A stretch of 37,513 nucleotides of DNA from assembly GCA_937911345.1 (NCBI GenBank), contig CALDPP010000147.1, positions 1-37,513 of the forward strand, given 5' to 3'. Of the stretch, positions 1-8,950 are shown in pieces; within the stretch, counting starts at the first letter, position 1; the number at the start of each line of letters is the position of its first letter. The DNA is from an uncultured euryarchaeote (GTDB lineage: Archaea > Thermoplasmatota > Poseidoniia > Poseidoniales > Poseidoniaceae). The notes under the pieces are model-generated. The model saw only the letters and a list, made by a program, of their open reading frames with translations, was not told where the DNA came from and searched no databases. A program made the translations under genes and the position numbers.

Positions 1-1
1 T

Positions 2-1927
2 GAAGATAAGAAAAAGGCACTGAAGAGTTGGTATTTTTTCGATTGGGCCAATCAAGCATACGCTTTGACGGTAATGACTGTTATCGCTCCAGCCTTGATG
101 GCTGCATTGTATAATACAGCAACTGGTACTCAATCTGGTGACACTTTCTATGCTTGGGTACTTACGATATCGATGATTTTTGTTGTAGTTACAGCACCAG
201 CACTTGGTGTTATTGCTGATAAAATGCCAATCAAAAAGAAATTACTCAAGTGGTATACTCTAGTTGGGATACTATTCACTGCGTTGATGGGTGCAGCACC
301 ATATTTCGGTTCACAAGGCTACATTATACTTGCATTGATGTACACAATTGGTACAATTGGTTTTACTGGCGGGAATGTAATTTACTATTCATTCATGCCT
401 TATTTGGCCCCACGAAAATGTCAAGATCATGTTTCAACATGGGGTTATGCTTATGGGTTCATTGGCGGTTCATCGATTCTTATTTTCCACCTAATTGTCT
501 TACTAGGATTTTCTTGGGATACCAATTTCAAAATGGCAGTAATTTTTGCTACTTCTGCAATATGGTGGTGGGGATTCGGTTTCTTGATGTTCAAGTGGAC
601 GCCAGAGCCTGATATTCCATCGACGATGGAATGGAAGGGATTTAAGGATGCCACAAAGGTTGCCTACAAGCAAGTTTTCCAAACCTTTAGAGAAATCAAG
701 AGATTCAAGGTTCTGGCATTCTTTTTACTTGCTTATTTACTGTTTTATGACGGAGTAAATACAATTGCAAGTATGGCAAGTGCATTTGGTGAATCTGTTT
801 TGAGATTAGACCAAAGTATGAATGTATTGCTACTGTTGACTGTCAATATCGTTGCGATACCAATGACTATCGTTTTTGGCAAATTGGCCGATATCAAAGG
901 AACAAAGTTTGCTTTGATGCTTGCCTTGCTGATTTACTGCTTTGTTGCTGTGGTTGCGGCAGGATTCGCACCTTTGGAGTTAGAGGGTAAGGAAGACGCT
1001 GAAAGATATGATTTCCAGTTTGAGTATAATGAGGAAACAGGAGAATACGAACTTCTAACTCTTTACGATAGAGGATATGAAAACTGGGTAGGAGAGACCT
1101 CCTCCGGTGATTCAGAATTTAGAGATAGTTTCCAACAGTATTTCCCAGATAACTCAACAGATTATCAAAAGGATAGTGCTGGTTCATCAACGCTTGGTGC
1201 TGGGCTATTAGCTTGTGTGATTATACTTGGTTTTGTTGCCATATTGGGTGGATTGATAATGTTCATCCAGAATAAAGAACTCGGCACTAAGGGCTTAATT
1301 GCGATAGTAATGGTTGTTATCGTTGGACTACTTGCCGCAACAATGCTAGCAGGCCAAGCAGACGCTAAAGATGAAGAGACCTTCAATATCTCACAATCCA
1401 ACGCTCAAGGAATTGTGACGGCGTTTGATAATGTCAGTGACCATAGATTTTCTATTATCTTCATTGGCGGTGAATATGATGGACAGAGCGAAATTGGTGA
1501 TAGGCATCCTACGATAGTCGACCAGGGCGGGCCAGTTGATGGTTGGGCTGAAACTATGAGAGACAAGGTTTGGGAACCGCTCAATCTCGGAGTTTCAATG
1601 CAATGGATTATTCTTGGAATGTTTGTTGGTGTTGCGATGGGTTCTGCCGGTGCACAAGCACGTTCTATGTTTTCACAATTAGTTCCTGAAACTAGGACAT
1701 CTGAGTTCTTTGGTTTCTTCGGATTCTTGGGTAAATCAGCAGCTATGATTGGAACTTTCCTCTATGGTATTGCAAGTTCTGCGTTCGACAGCAGGGTTGC
1801 TATTCTAACCATAACAATTGTAATATTGGCAGGAACTTATCTGACTAGTAAGGTGGATCTTGAGGAAGGAATCCGTGTGGCAGAGGAAGAGGATGCCAGA
1901 AACAGAGCCAAAATAGAATCAAACTAG
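2..1927 (+). CDS. UMF1-type MFS transporter, 5' end outside window
   Basis: Integral-membrane permease of the major facilitator superfamily, UMF1 (Atg22-like) branch; substrate unknown. The reading frame is open from base 2, upstream of a TTG at 65. That upstream part encodes the UMF1 N-terminal motif (SWYFFDWANQAYALTV), so the true start lies left of the window. The C-terminal half carries the other family hallmark, a GAQARSMFSQLVPE stretch followed by EFFGFFGFLGK. Between the two halves are two long polar, acidic loops (about 975-1180 and 1370-1590) flanking two extra hydrophobic segments (about 1185-1265 and 1290-1345). This makes it longer than a plain 12-helix UMF1 protein. The loops probably face outward, but this is inferred. 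The next gene starts 8 bases downstream, so they are likely co-transcribed. Confidence 0.85.
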   Translation, partial: EDKKKALKSWYFFDWANQAYALTVMTVIAPALMAALYNTATGTQSGDTFYAWVLTISMIFVVVTAPALGVIADKMPIKKKLLKWYTLVGILFTALMGAAPYFGSQGYIILALMYTIGTIGFTGGNVIYYSFMPYLAPRKCQDHVSTWGYAYGFIGGSSILIFHLIVLLGFSWDTNFKMAVIFATSAIWWWGFGFLMFKWTPEPDIPSTMEWKGFKDATKVAYKQVFQTFREIKRFKVLAFFLLAYLLFYDGVNTIASMASAFGESVLRLDQSMNVLLLLTVNIVAIPMTIVFGKLADIKGTKFALMLALLIYCFVAVVAAGFAPLELEGKEDAERYDFQFEYNEETGEYELLTLYDRGYENWVGETSSGDSEFRDSFQQYFPDNSTDYQKDSAGSSTLGAGLLACVIILGFVAILGGLIMFIQNKELGTKGLIAIVMVVIVGLLAATMLAGQADAKDEETFNISQSNAQGIVTAFDNVSDHRFSIIFIGGEYDGQSEIGDRHPTIVDQGGPVDGWAETMRDKVWEPLNLGVSMQWIILGMFVGVAMGSAGAQARSMFSQLVPETRTSEFFGFFGFLGKSAAMIGTFLYGIASSAFDSRVAILTITIVILAGTYLTSKVDLEEGIRVAEEEDARNRAKIESN

Positions 1928-1935
1928 GTGGTTTG

Positions 1936-2667
1936 ATGAAGAATTTTGCCTTAGCCCAAACCATTGGTTCAGGTATCCTATTAGTTTACACAATTGTGCT
2001 ATGGGGCCTTCCAGTTGCTCCAGCACTAGCAGTTTTTGATGCTGTAACAGACCAATTCTTGACTGATGACAAAGTTGTAAATTACGTCATTTATGGGTTA
2101 ACTATCGGCCTCTGTTTCATGGTCTATATATTGTCTCTATTATTCATGTCAGGAATGACTCAAAGGATAATTCACGTGAGAATACCTGCAGATAAGGACA
2201 AAATAGTTGACAAATTAGAATCATGGACTACCATAAGATGGGCTGTTTGTGCTCACCTACATCGCTGCACTCACCCAGTTTTAGTTCATACCATACCATC
2301 GCCGATTTGTAATGCTTATTACCGTCTTGCTGGCGCAAAAATAGGTAAAGGTGTGCAAATTAATTCCATCAATCTAAACGATCCATCTGTCATAACCGTC
2401 GACGACAAGGTAGTAATTGGAGGTAGGTCTGTAATCAATGGTCATCTTGTTGAGAAAGGCCAAATTGTCCTTGCTAGAGTCCATCTAAAAAAGGGTAGCC
2501 TAATCGGTGCAGGGACAACAATTCAGCCAGGTGTAACTGTGGGGGAAGGGGCCGTAATTGCGACTAATGGTTTGGTTGGTAAGTGGAAAAACATACCCGC
2601 TGGAGAGGTATGGGCTGGATTGCCGGTAAAGCAAATCAAAAAATCGTCTGACAGAAATGATGCTTAA
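1936..2667 (+). CDS. membrane-anchored hexapeptide-repeat (left-handed beta-helix) protein
   Basis: Start ATG 1936 follows a GGTGGT ribosome-binding site; the TTG one codon upstream is less likely. The 243 residues begin with two hydrophobic segments (about 8-30 and 48-73). After a linker comes a region of hexapeptide repeats rich in G, I and V (about 125-235), for example IGAGTTIQPGVTVGEGAVIA, ending in the AGLPVKQIKK-type tail common to hexapeptide acyltransferases. The repeat domain resembles the C-terminal module of Pls/NRPS-like membrane proteins and LbH acyltransferases. Substrate and even catalytic activity are unproven, and no classical catalytic His-containing loop is obvious. It directly follows the UMF1-type transporter and precedes the OPT transporter, so an envelope role is plausible. 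Confidence 0.75.
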   Translation: MKNFALAQTIGSGILLVYTIVLWGLPVAPALAVFDAVTDQFLTDDKVVNYVIYGLTIGLCFMVYILSLLFMSGMTQRIIHVRIPADKDKIVDKLESWTTIRWAVCAHLHRCTHPVLVHTIPSPICNAYYRLAGAKIGKGVQINSINLNDPSVITVDDKVVIGGRSVINGHLVEKGQIVLARVHLKKGSLIGAGTTIQPGVTVGEGAVIATNGLVGKWKNIPAGEVWAGLPVKQIKKSSDRNDA

Positions 2668-2759
2668 GTCGATAAAATATTGACATTTACAAGCGGAATA
2701 GTATTCAAGTGGCCGCGTACACAAGAGTATGTGCGGAAGCGCATTTGGGGGAGAATTTG

Positions 2760-5090
2760 ATGGGTGTCCAGAAATCTGCATATCGACAACCAGTTACTCC
2801 TGAAGGTCTAAAAGCCATAGAAGAGGGCAAACTGACATGGTTAGATGACGAGATGTATAACAATCTCAACACTGGTGTGCTTGAGCAATATCTCGAGGAA
2901 AAAAATCTAGAAGAATCATTTGAGGTATCTCATTGGAGTACTCCAAAAGTTCTCTATGGTATCGCCATTGGTGCAGTATTTTCAGGAGTTACAGCATATA
3001 TCGGTCTGAAACTTGGTTTGGCTATCTCAGCGGCTTGGTATATTGCATATTTGCTTGGAATGGCGCTAAAGTGGTCTCCTTCAGAAGTTAACATAGCTAC
3101 TTCTGCAACAACCGGTGCCACTCATGCTTCAACCGGATTTATCTTTACTTTCCCAGCAATTTTCCTGCTTGCCAGTGATGCTAGGTATGAACTGGCCAGT
3201 GGGCCACTGATTACCTTGGCAGACGGTGATGCATTCAATTTGGCATTCATTGGTATTGTAGCAAGTATGTTCGCTGGTTTCCTTGGTGTGATGTACTTCA
3301 TTATTTTCCGTAGAGTCTGGCTGGTTGAAGACCCACTACCACTACCTGGTTTTGAAGCAACCCTGAAGATGCTAGATATTGCTTCAGACGTAAACACAGG
3401 AGCAGTAGAGCACGCAAGAGAATCATTGCAAACCATTGGTATTTGGACAGCAGTGACAATGCTTGGTCTATTCTTAGTCGAGTATCCACTAATATGGATT
3501 GGTGACAAGAAACTTGCATTATTTGACTGGATCGCCCAAACTGCTCATATTGGTGATTTTGGACTGGCAACAATTTATTCCAAGGGTACCATTCACCAAC
3601 CATCAGGTACTGTTGATGGGGTCTCTCTTAGTTACACACAATGGAGTGCAGACACCGCATGGAATCCGTTTGCCTACACCTACATAGGAGTCTACCTTAC
3701 CCCATCTATGTTTGCTATTGGATGGTTCATGAAAACTAGAGTAGCATTCTTGGTTAACCTTGGTACCATAGTTGGCTGGTTCTTTTTGGTTCCACTTGTT
3801 GTATGGTTCAATTTCCCGATTTATGACGCAATTTCACAATCAAATGTACCGATACAAGATTATGCCGGTGAGACTGGTGCTGCCCTCCAAATGCTAGCTT
3901 TCAGCAAAGCAGTAAGAACAATAGCAATCGGTGCAATTGTCGGTGGTGGAATGTTTGGTCTTGCTAAGATGTACAAGACATTCTTGAACATATTCAGTGA
4001 CATTGGTGGTGCATTGAAAGGGGAAGGCAGTCAAGAGTATATGGAAGGTAAGGGATGGTATGAGTGGCCATTGAAGCACATCCCAATTTTCATGATTCTC
4101 ACGTTCTTCTCAATGATACTGATTTTCACAATCGGTGGATTCTCTATACTTGCTTCCCTAATCTTCGCTACAGTGTTGATCATGACAACATTCCTGCTTG
4201 GTGCAATTGCTGTAAGAGTAATGGGTGAGACAGGAATTGAACCAGTATCAGGTACTTCATTTATCGTTCTTCTAATGCTTCTCGGTGTATTTTTAAACGC
4301 CCAAGAACTGTTACAACTAACCACTCAAGATGCTATTCTGCTTGGCTTAGTGGGAACCACAGTATTCGGCTCAGCAATATCAATGTCTGGTACCGTAATA
4401 GGTGATTACAAAAACAGTTTGTACATCGGTAACAGACCATATCATATCTCTAAGGGTAACATAATGGGAGTTGTACCTGGTGCAATAATTGGGGCAGGTG
4501 TGGCGATATTCCTTTCCATACAGTTAGCAGACGGAACCATAGAATTATTGGCTCCTCAGGCAAACGCATTCGCAACTTTCTCGGTTATTTTTGCTGAGAA
4601 AGAAGGTGACTTGTGGTTACTATTCTTGGGATTCTTACTTGGAATGTTTGTCGAATGGGCAACTGGAATGGGAACCTCATTTGGACTTGGTATGTATCTA
4701 ACGGTACCTTACACACTACCAATGCTCATTGGTGGCTACGCTAGAGACCGATGGGAAGACAAGAAACTGAAGCCTAGAATTGATAAAATCAAGGAAGAGC
4801 AAGGTTCTACAGAAGCTGAAAAGCAGCGAGCATTGATTCTACTAAGTACTTTCATGGTCGCTGCAGGTCTTCTTACTGGTGAAGCATTCTTTGGCACAGA
4901 GTCTAGCATTCTCTCATTCATAGATACACTTGTAGACGATCCATTTGCTACGTCTTGGTATGTTGGCAGACTAGTAGGATTTGTTCTCCTAAATGTTACC
5001 ATTGGAGCTTTGATTTATTGGCTGTTCAAGAGAGCTGGTGTAATTGGTAGCGGTGGCGAGGAAGCAATCCTAGAAGCAGAAACCGCCTGA
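2760..5090 (+). CDS. OPT family oligopeptide (or metal-chelate) transporter
   Basis: A 776-residue polytopic membrane protein with many hydrophobic segments and OPT-family stretches: the GLKLGLAISAAWYIAYLLGM helix near the N terminus, MGETGIEPVSGTSF mid-protein, and a late FVEWATGMGTSFGLGMYL segment. OPT proteins use the proton motive force to import oligopeptides or metal chelates; the substrate here cannot be read from sequence. The frame extends upstream to a GTG at 2709, but ATG 2760 sits behind a GGGGGAG site at proper spacing, so I chose 2760. A 92-base gap separates it from the previous gene and contains an AT-rich stretch (about 2668-2690) that could be a promoter. A peptide importer fits a protein-degrading heterotroph. 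Confidence 0.9.
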   Translation: MGVQKSAYRQPVTPEGLKAIEEGKLTWLDDEMYNNLNTGVLEQYLEEKNLEESFEVSHWSTPKVLYGIAIGAVFSGVTAYIGLKLGLAISAAWYIAYLLGMALKWSPSEVNIATSATTGATHASTGFIFTFPAIFLLASDARYELASGPLITLADGDAFNLAFIGIVASMFAGFLGVMYFIIFRRVWLVEDPLPLPGFEATLKMLDIASDVNTGAVEHARESLQTIGIWTAVTMLGLFLVEYPLIWIGDKKLALFDWIAQTAHIGDFGLATIYSKGTIHQPSGTVDGVSLSYTQWSADTAWNPFAYTYIGVYLTPSMFAIGWFMKTRVAFLVNLGTIVGWFFLVPLVVWFNFPIYDAISQSNVPIQDYAGETGAALQMLAFSKAVRTIAIGAIVGGGMFGLAKMYKTFLNIFSDIGGALKGEGSQEYMEGKGWYEWPLKHIPIFMILTFFSMILIFTIGGFSILASLIFATVLIMTTFLLGAIAVRVMGETGIEPVSGTSFIVLLMLLGVFLNAQELLQLTTQDAILLGLVGTTVFGSAISMSGTVIGDYKNSLYIGNRPYHISKGNIMGVVPGAIIGAGVAIFLSIQLADGTIELLAPQANAFATFSVIFAEKEGDLWLLFLGFLLGMFVEWATGMGTSFGLGMYLTVPYTLPMLIGGYARDRWEDKKLKPRIDKIKEEQGSTEAEKQRALILLSTFMVAAGLLTGEAFFGTESSILSFIDTLVDDPFATSWYVGRLVGFVLLNVTIGALIYWLFKRAGVIGSGGEEAILEAETA

Positions 5091-5101
5091 GTGTGAGTTG
5101 A

Positions 5102-6091
5102 ATGAAAGCAGCAGTTGCCACCCCTAATTGGGTGTGGATGTTGCTTGTTGCAGCGATTTTTGGTGTATCAAGTGCCGGCGCATTGTTTCAACAAGTTGAC
5201 GATGTACCACCGCTGTTAAGAGCCTCATGGCGCTTACAATTAACCTCAGTAGTTCTAGCACCTCTAGCATTGATGCAATGGAAAAGTCACGGGCACTCTT
5301 TGAAGTCTAGGTTCATGGAGCGAAAAACAATCCTCTGGCTCCTTGCTGGGGGAGTTTTTCTTGCTTTACATTTCGGTGCATGGGTTGCTAGTTTAGACGA
5401 AACTTCATTGACTCATTCACTATTATTTGTTACTGCTCACCCACTAATCATTGTATTTGGTATGGCTCTAATTGCTCGTTTTTCGCTCTCATATTTCCGA
5501 AGCCCTAACCGCTGGGAAATCATTGGTGCGTGTGTTGGATTCCTTGGTGCAGCCTTGGCTTTGGTAGATTTAGGCGATGAGCAAGGCGGCAGAACCGTGA
5601 CTATGTGGGGCGATTTTCTGGCTTTCTTAGGTGCTGTATTTGTTGTAGGTTACATAGTAAGCGGAAGAGTATTGAGAAAATGGATGCCAATCTTCCTTTA
5701 TGCATTCCCAGTTACTTTGATTGGCGCATTAATTCTAATCCCAGCATCATATCTACTTGAGGATGATTTTTCCTCAATGGGAGCATTTGGATGGATTCAA
5801 GCAGAATATTTCTGGTGGTTTCTTGCTCTAGCATTGATCGCCGGATTATTAGGTCATACAGGGCTGAATACATGTTTACGCTACATGCCACCACTAGTTG
5901 TGTCCACAAGTGTCACAATGGAGCCAATTATTGGTTCAATAATTGGATTTGTTTTGTTTGATACAGGCTTGCCTGGGTTTTGGACATGGCTGGGTGGTCC
6001 AATTTTGATTAGTGGTATTCTAATGGTGATAATTGGCAGTTCACAGGAAAATACGAACAATGAAACGGTTGAAGTTTCCAATGAGGGATGA
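5102..6091 (+). CDS. EamA/DMT-family permease
   Basis: A 329-residue membrane protein with about ten hydrophobic segments in two tandem halves, as in EamA drug/metabolite transporters. The first half runs from about residue 12 to 150 and includes LALHFGAWVASLDETSLTHS, the pattern that marks the helix 3-4 region of DMT exporters. The second half (about 170-315) includes GLLGHTGLNTCLRYMPPLVV and SVTMEPIIGSIIGFVLF. The C terminus is short and acidic. Substrate is unknown; many relatives export amino acids or metabolites. It starts 11 bases after the OPT gene and is followed 9 bases later by SurE, so the plus-strand genes here look like one operon. Confidence 0.9.
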   Translation: MKAAVATPNWVWMLLVAAIFGVSSAGALFQQVDDVPPLLRASWRLQLTSVVLAPLALMQWKSHGHSLKSRFMERKTILWLLAGGVFLALHFGAWVASLDETSLTHSLLFVTAHPLIIVFGMALIARFSLSYFRSPNRWEIIGACVGFLGAALALVDLGDEQGGRTVTMWGDFLAFLGAVFVVGYIVSGRVLRKWMPIFLYAFPVTLIGALILIPASYLLEDDFSSMGAFGWIQAEYFWWFLALALIAGLLGHTGLNTCLRYMPPLVVSTSVTMEPIIGSIIGFVLFDTGLPGFWTWLGGPILISGILMVIIGSSQENTNNETVEVSNEG

Positions 6092-6100
6092 GGGAGTTAA

Positions 6101-7087
6101 ATGTCTAATGCAAAAAATCAAGGTTGGTTATTACTTACTAACGACGATGGTATCCAAGCAATCGGTATGAAGCTACTTGTTGAGTCACTAAACAGACGAG
6201 GTCACAAAGTCGTAGTTTTTGCTCCCAGTAACAATCAATCAGCCACCGGGATGCGTATTAATTTGATGACTCCATTGTCATGGCGATTTAGAGATGATCT
6301 GAAGCTAGAATGGGATGTAGAGGACAATAATTTACACCTAATTGAGCTAGATGGAACGCCTTGTGATACCATGATTGTAGCCTTAGACAAGGGGCTAAAC
6401 CATATCTTACCTGATATTACTCCAAGGCTAGTTGTTTCAGGGGTTAATCTTGGCCCTAATATGTCTCAAGATTCATACCACAGCGGTACCATGGGTGCAG
6501 CAAGAGAAGCTGGTCTGTATGGTATGCCTGCTATCGCATCTTCCTTATCATCATTTGAAGAAGAGGGCATGCAAAAGGCGGTAGACGCAACTGTTCAATT
6601 GATTGAATACGCGTTAGGTGTTCTACCAATAGAACCAGAGAACCTCAGGCGTCCAAGTGTTGATATTTCCAAGCCACATGTTAGTCGATGGCCTGTCATC
6701 GAAGATTATCCCGCATGGTCAAAAGATCCAATTGAAGCTCTAAGAACTGCGTTTAGACATGGTGAACTAATGCTAAATATCAACACACCACCAACTTGGA
6801 ACGGTAAATTCCAAACTACTCGCCTTGGTATGAGGTGGTACAGAGATGCGATTTCATTTGGCGAAACATCAGACAATGAGAATACTGCGACCTTCACCAT
6901 TGGGGCAGCAAGCATCGACCATACTCCGGTAGAGAACAGTGATTGTGATGCTGTAATGATAGATGAATCAAGCATATCTTGCTTGCCAACATGGCCACAA
7001 ACTCATCCTTTAGCGATTGACGATAGGTTGTTAACTTGGTGTCTAAAGACCGGTGAGGACAACTATCCAATTTGGTTAAAGGTTTAG
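6101..7087 (+). CDS. surE: SurE-family nucleotidase
   Basis: SurE hydrolyses 5'- and 3'-nucleoside monophosphates with a divalent metal. The metal site NDDG (residues 14-17), the PSNNQSATG motif (42-50), DGTPCD (84-89) and SGVNLGPNM (113-121) are all present. At 328 residues it is longer than the usual 250-265. Most of the excess is a stretch at about 176-222 between the catalytic core and the LNINTP strand. ATG 6101 is preceded by GAGGGATGAGGGAG. Its 3' end overlaps the opposite-strand trmY gene by 12 bases. Confidence 0.93.
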   Translation: MSNAKNQGWLLLTNDDGIQAIGMKLLVESLNRRGHKVVVFAPSNNQSATGMRINLMTPLSWRFRDDLKLEWDVEDNNLHLIELDGTPCDTMIVALDKGLNHILPDITPRLVVSGVNLGPNMSQDSYHSGTMGAAREAGLYGMPAIASSLSSFEEEGMQKAVDATVQLIEYALGVLPIEPENLRRPSVDISKPHVSRWPVIEDYPAWSKDPIEALRTAFRHGELMLNINTPPTWNGKFQTTRLGMRWYRDAISFGETSDNENTATFTIGAASIDHTPVENSDCDAVMIDESSISCLPTWPQTHPLAIDDRLLTWCLKTGEDNYPIWLKV

Positions 7088-7729
7088 GCTAACTCCTTCA
7101 TCTATCAAAAAGTGACAAATTGCTATTGCCATGTGTCCTTGAAGCCAAGTTTGGCCGATTGATCTTCTAATAATTCCATCATAATCATCTAAGTTTAATG
7201 TCTGGTCATCACTTAGAATGAATCCGATATCAATACCTGTGACAGTTAACTCTTCTTCGTCAATCAATTCAAATGAGTGTGGATTGCTTTCCATTGGAAT
7301 ATTTGCATTATCTGACCATAACCGTTCAGCGTTAGCATCTAATGCAACGATGGTTGAATCTCCCCATTCTCGAATTGTTTCTTGAATGCTACCTCCACTA
7401 TCGTAAATACCACTGGAACGCTTGGTCCAAGAACCAATTGGCGGAACTGGTTCGCGCAATACCTTAGCAATCTGTCCTGCGATAGAACGTTCCTCGGCAT
7501 GCAATCCTGTGACTTCATTGCCAACTATTTTCAATCTACGCTTAGGTCCTGGACCACCCCATAAATGTAGGATAATCTCAGAGTCTTTTCTAAAGCCATG
7601 ACTTGTCATTAGTGATGCCATTAGTGCTCTGATTAGTACATCCATGCGACCTGCACCACTTGCTAAATCACTCAATGGTAGTTTGCCAGAGGATTGAGCA
7701 CGGTGGCCAATAATTGCGAAGCGACGCAT
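7076..7729 (-). CDS. trmY: tRNA (pseudouridine54-N1)-methyltransferase TrmY
   Basis: SPOUT-class methyltransferase that converts pseudouridine-54 of archaeal tRNA to N1-methylpseudouridine, using S-adenosylmethionine. Starting at ATG 7729 gives 217 residues beginning MRRFAIIGHRAQ, the TrmY N terminus. An upstream TTG-type extension to 7753 is less likely because GGTGAG lies just before 7729. Family features include LPLSDLASGAGRMDVL, LHLWGGPGPKRRL, and the C-terminal knot region with GIDIGFILSDDQTL. It starts 4 bases after the coaBC stop, so the two are co-transcribed and probably translationally coupled. Confidence 0.93.
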   Translation of the reverse strand: MRRFAIIGHRAQSSGKLPLSDLASGAGRMDVLIRALMASLMTSHGFRKDSEIILHLWGGPGPKRRLKIVGNEVTGLHAEERSIAGQIAKVLREPVPPIGSWTKRSSGIYDSGGSIQETIREWGDSTIVALDANAERLWSDNANIPMESNPHSFELIDEEELTVTGIDIGFILSDDQTLNLDDYDGIIRRSIGQTWLQGHMAIAICHFLIDEGVSLNL

Positions 7730-7733
7730 ATAC

Positions 7734-8933
7734 TCACCGATTGCCTCTGTCAATTACTGTTGAAATTGCCTCACAAACATCTAACATTGATTCCAAGGTG
7801 AAATCTGCTCCTGTCTTGTCAACAAGATATGCCCTAGGTCTATTCTCATCTGTTAAATCCTCCAAGCGGTTAGCAATAACAGCAGTCATTCCGGCGTACT
7901 CAAGTTGGGCTACTGCTCTTCTAACCAATTCCTTTTGTTTAATTCCAGTTTCTAGTTTAAATCCAATTCTTACTGAATCTTTACATTTATCTTTTAATTC
8001 AAGAATATGCTTTGGGCTTTCAACTAATTTGACATTTAATGGCCCTTGTTGGCTTGCCAGTTTACCCTCTGCAGGTGACTCAACAACATAATCTAATACC
8101 GCTGCAGAATGTATCCATGCATCGATTTCATCATTACTTAATGCTTTTAATTCATTCAGCATTTTTTCTGGAGTATCTGAATAAATATCCAGTGGTAACC
8201 AACTTGGCTTAGGATATGTAGTAATTCCAGAAACACAGGTGACGTCATGACCGTGCCGATATAGATGGTCAGCGATTTGATATCCGGTGCTTCCACTGCT
8301 GGTATTTTGAATATATCTTATGTCATCAATGGGAGATCTTGTTGCGCCCAATGTTATCACTACAGATTTTCTCCTTGGTTTATTACTATTGATATAATTT
8401 GCAAACCGGGCAACGATTTCATCATGCGGAGGAGTTTTTCTTTTTCCTTCCTGCTCTTCTCCCCAGTGTACTTTAATCCCTAATTGCTCAACTTCAGACA
8501 CTAGTTCCGTAGTGACAGGGTCTTCAGCTAAATCAGCATGCATACTTGGAATCATCATAACTGGGCATTTTCTCGACCTCGCTGCACTTAATGCCATTAA
8601 AATCGGACCGTGCTGAAGACCATGCAGATAACTTGCTAATAAGTCTCTAGTTGCTGGTGAAATTAAGATTCCATCAACTTCATCAAGGGCAGATAAATCA
8701 CTTTCCCAATCAGTAATGACATTGGTTTGTGTAGCCCATTCAACGGCCAAAGGAGTGATTATTTTCTGAGCGGAATGAGTCATCATTACGCTAACTGTGG
8801 CGCCATGTCTCCGCAATTCACGGGCTAATCTAACAGTATCTACTGCGGCTATACCTCCACTTACGCCGAGTAATATTTTCTTACCAGAGAGGCTATCGCC
8901 ACGAATTTCAACATCCGTATCACGCATCGCCAT
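7734..8933 (-). CDS. coaBC: bifunctional CoaBC: phosphopantothenoylcysteine synthetase/decarboxylase
   Basis: CoaBC joins cysteine to 4'-phosphopantothenate (CoaB) and decarboxylates the product (CoaC, an FMN flavoprotein) in coenzyme A synthesis. The N-terminal half (about 17-160) has the flavoprotein motif GVSGGIAAVDTVRLARELRR. The C-terminal half (about 188-399) has the synthetase motif TLGATRSPIDDIRYIQNTSSG and the SAAVLDY segment. I chose ATG 8933 (399 residues); a longer frame to a TTG at 8996 would overlap the divergent gene. The decarboxylase half looks diverged: the usual PAMN is PSMH (129-132), the ATANT-type loop reads PATRDLL, and no His-Ile-x-Leu is seen before it. The overall assignment is firm, but the decarboxylase activity is less certain. 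Confidence 0.88.
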   Translation of the reverse strand: MAMRDTDVEIRGDSLSGKKILLGVSGGIAAVDTVRLARELRRHGATVSVMMTHSAQKIITPLAVEWATQTNVITDWESDLSALDEVDGILISPATRDLLASYLHGLQHGPILMALSAARSRKCPVMMIPSMHADLAEDPVTTELVSEVEQLGIKVHWGEEQEGKRKTPPHDEIVARFANYINSNKPRRKSVVITLGATRSPIDDIRYIQNTSSGSTGYQIADHLYRHGHDVTCVSGITTYPKPSWLPLDIYSDTPEKMLNELKALSNDEIDAWIHSAAVLDYVVESPAEGKLASQQGPLNVKLVESPKHILELKDKCKDSVRIGFKLETGIKQKELVRRAVAQLEYAGMTAVIANRLEDLTDENRPRAYLVDKTGADFTLESMLDVCEAISTVIDRGNR

Positions 8934-8950
8934 GGCCAACGGATAGGTCT

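Noticed and set aside
2709-2759. N-terminal extension of the OPT transporter from GTG 2709, and a short TGCG-GAAG-CGCA hairpin within it
   Set aside because: ATG 2760 has a strong GGGGGAG site at proper spacing; the hairpin has about four pairs, too few to claim as a regulatory element.
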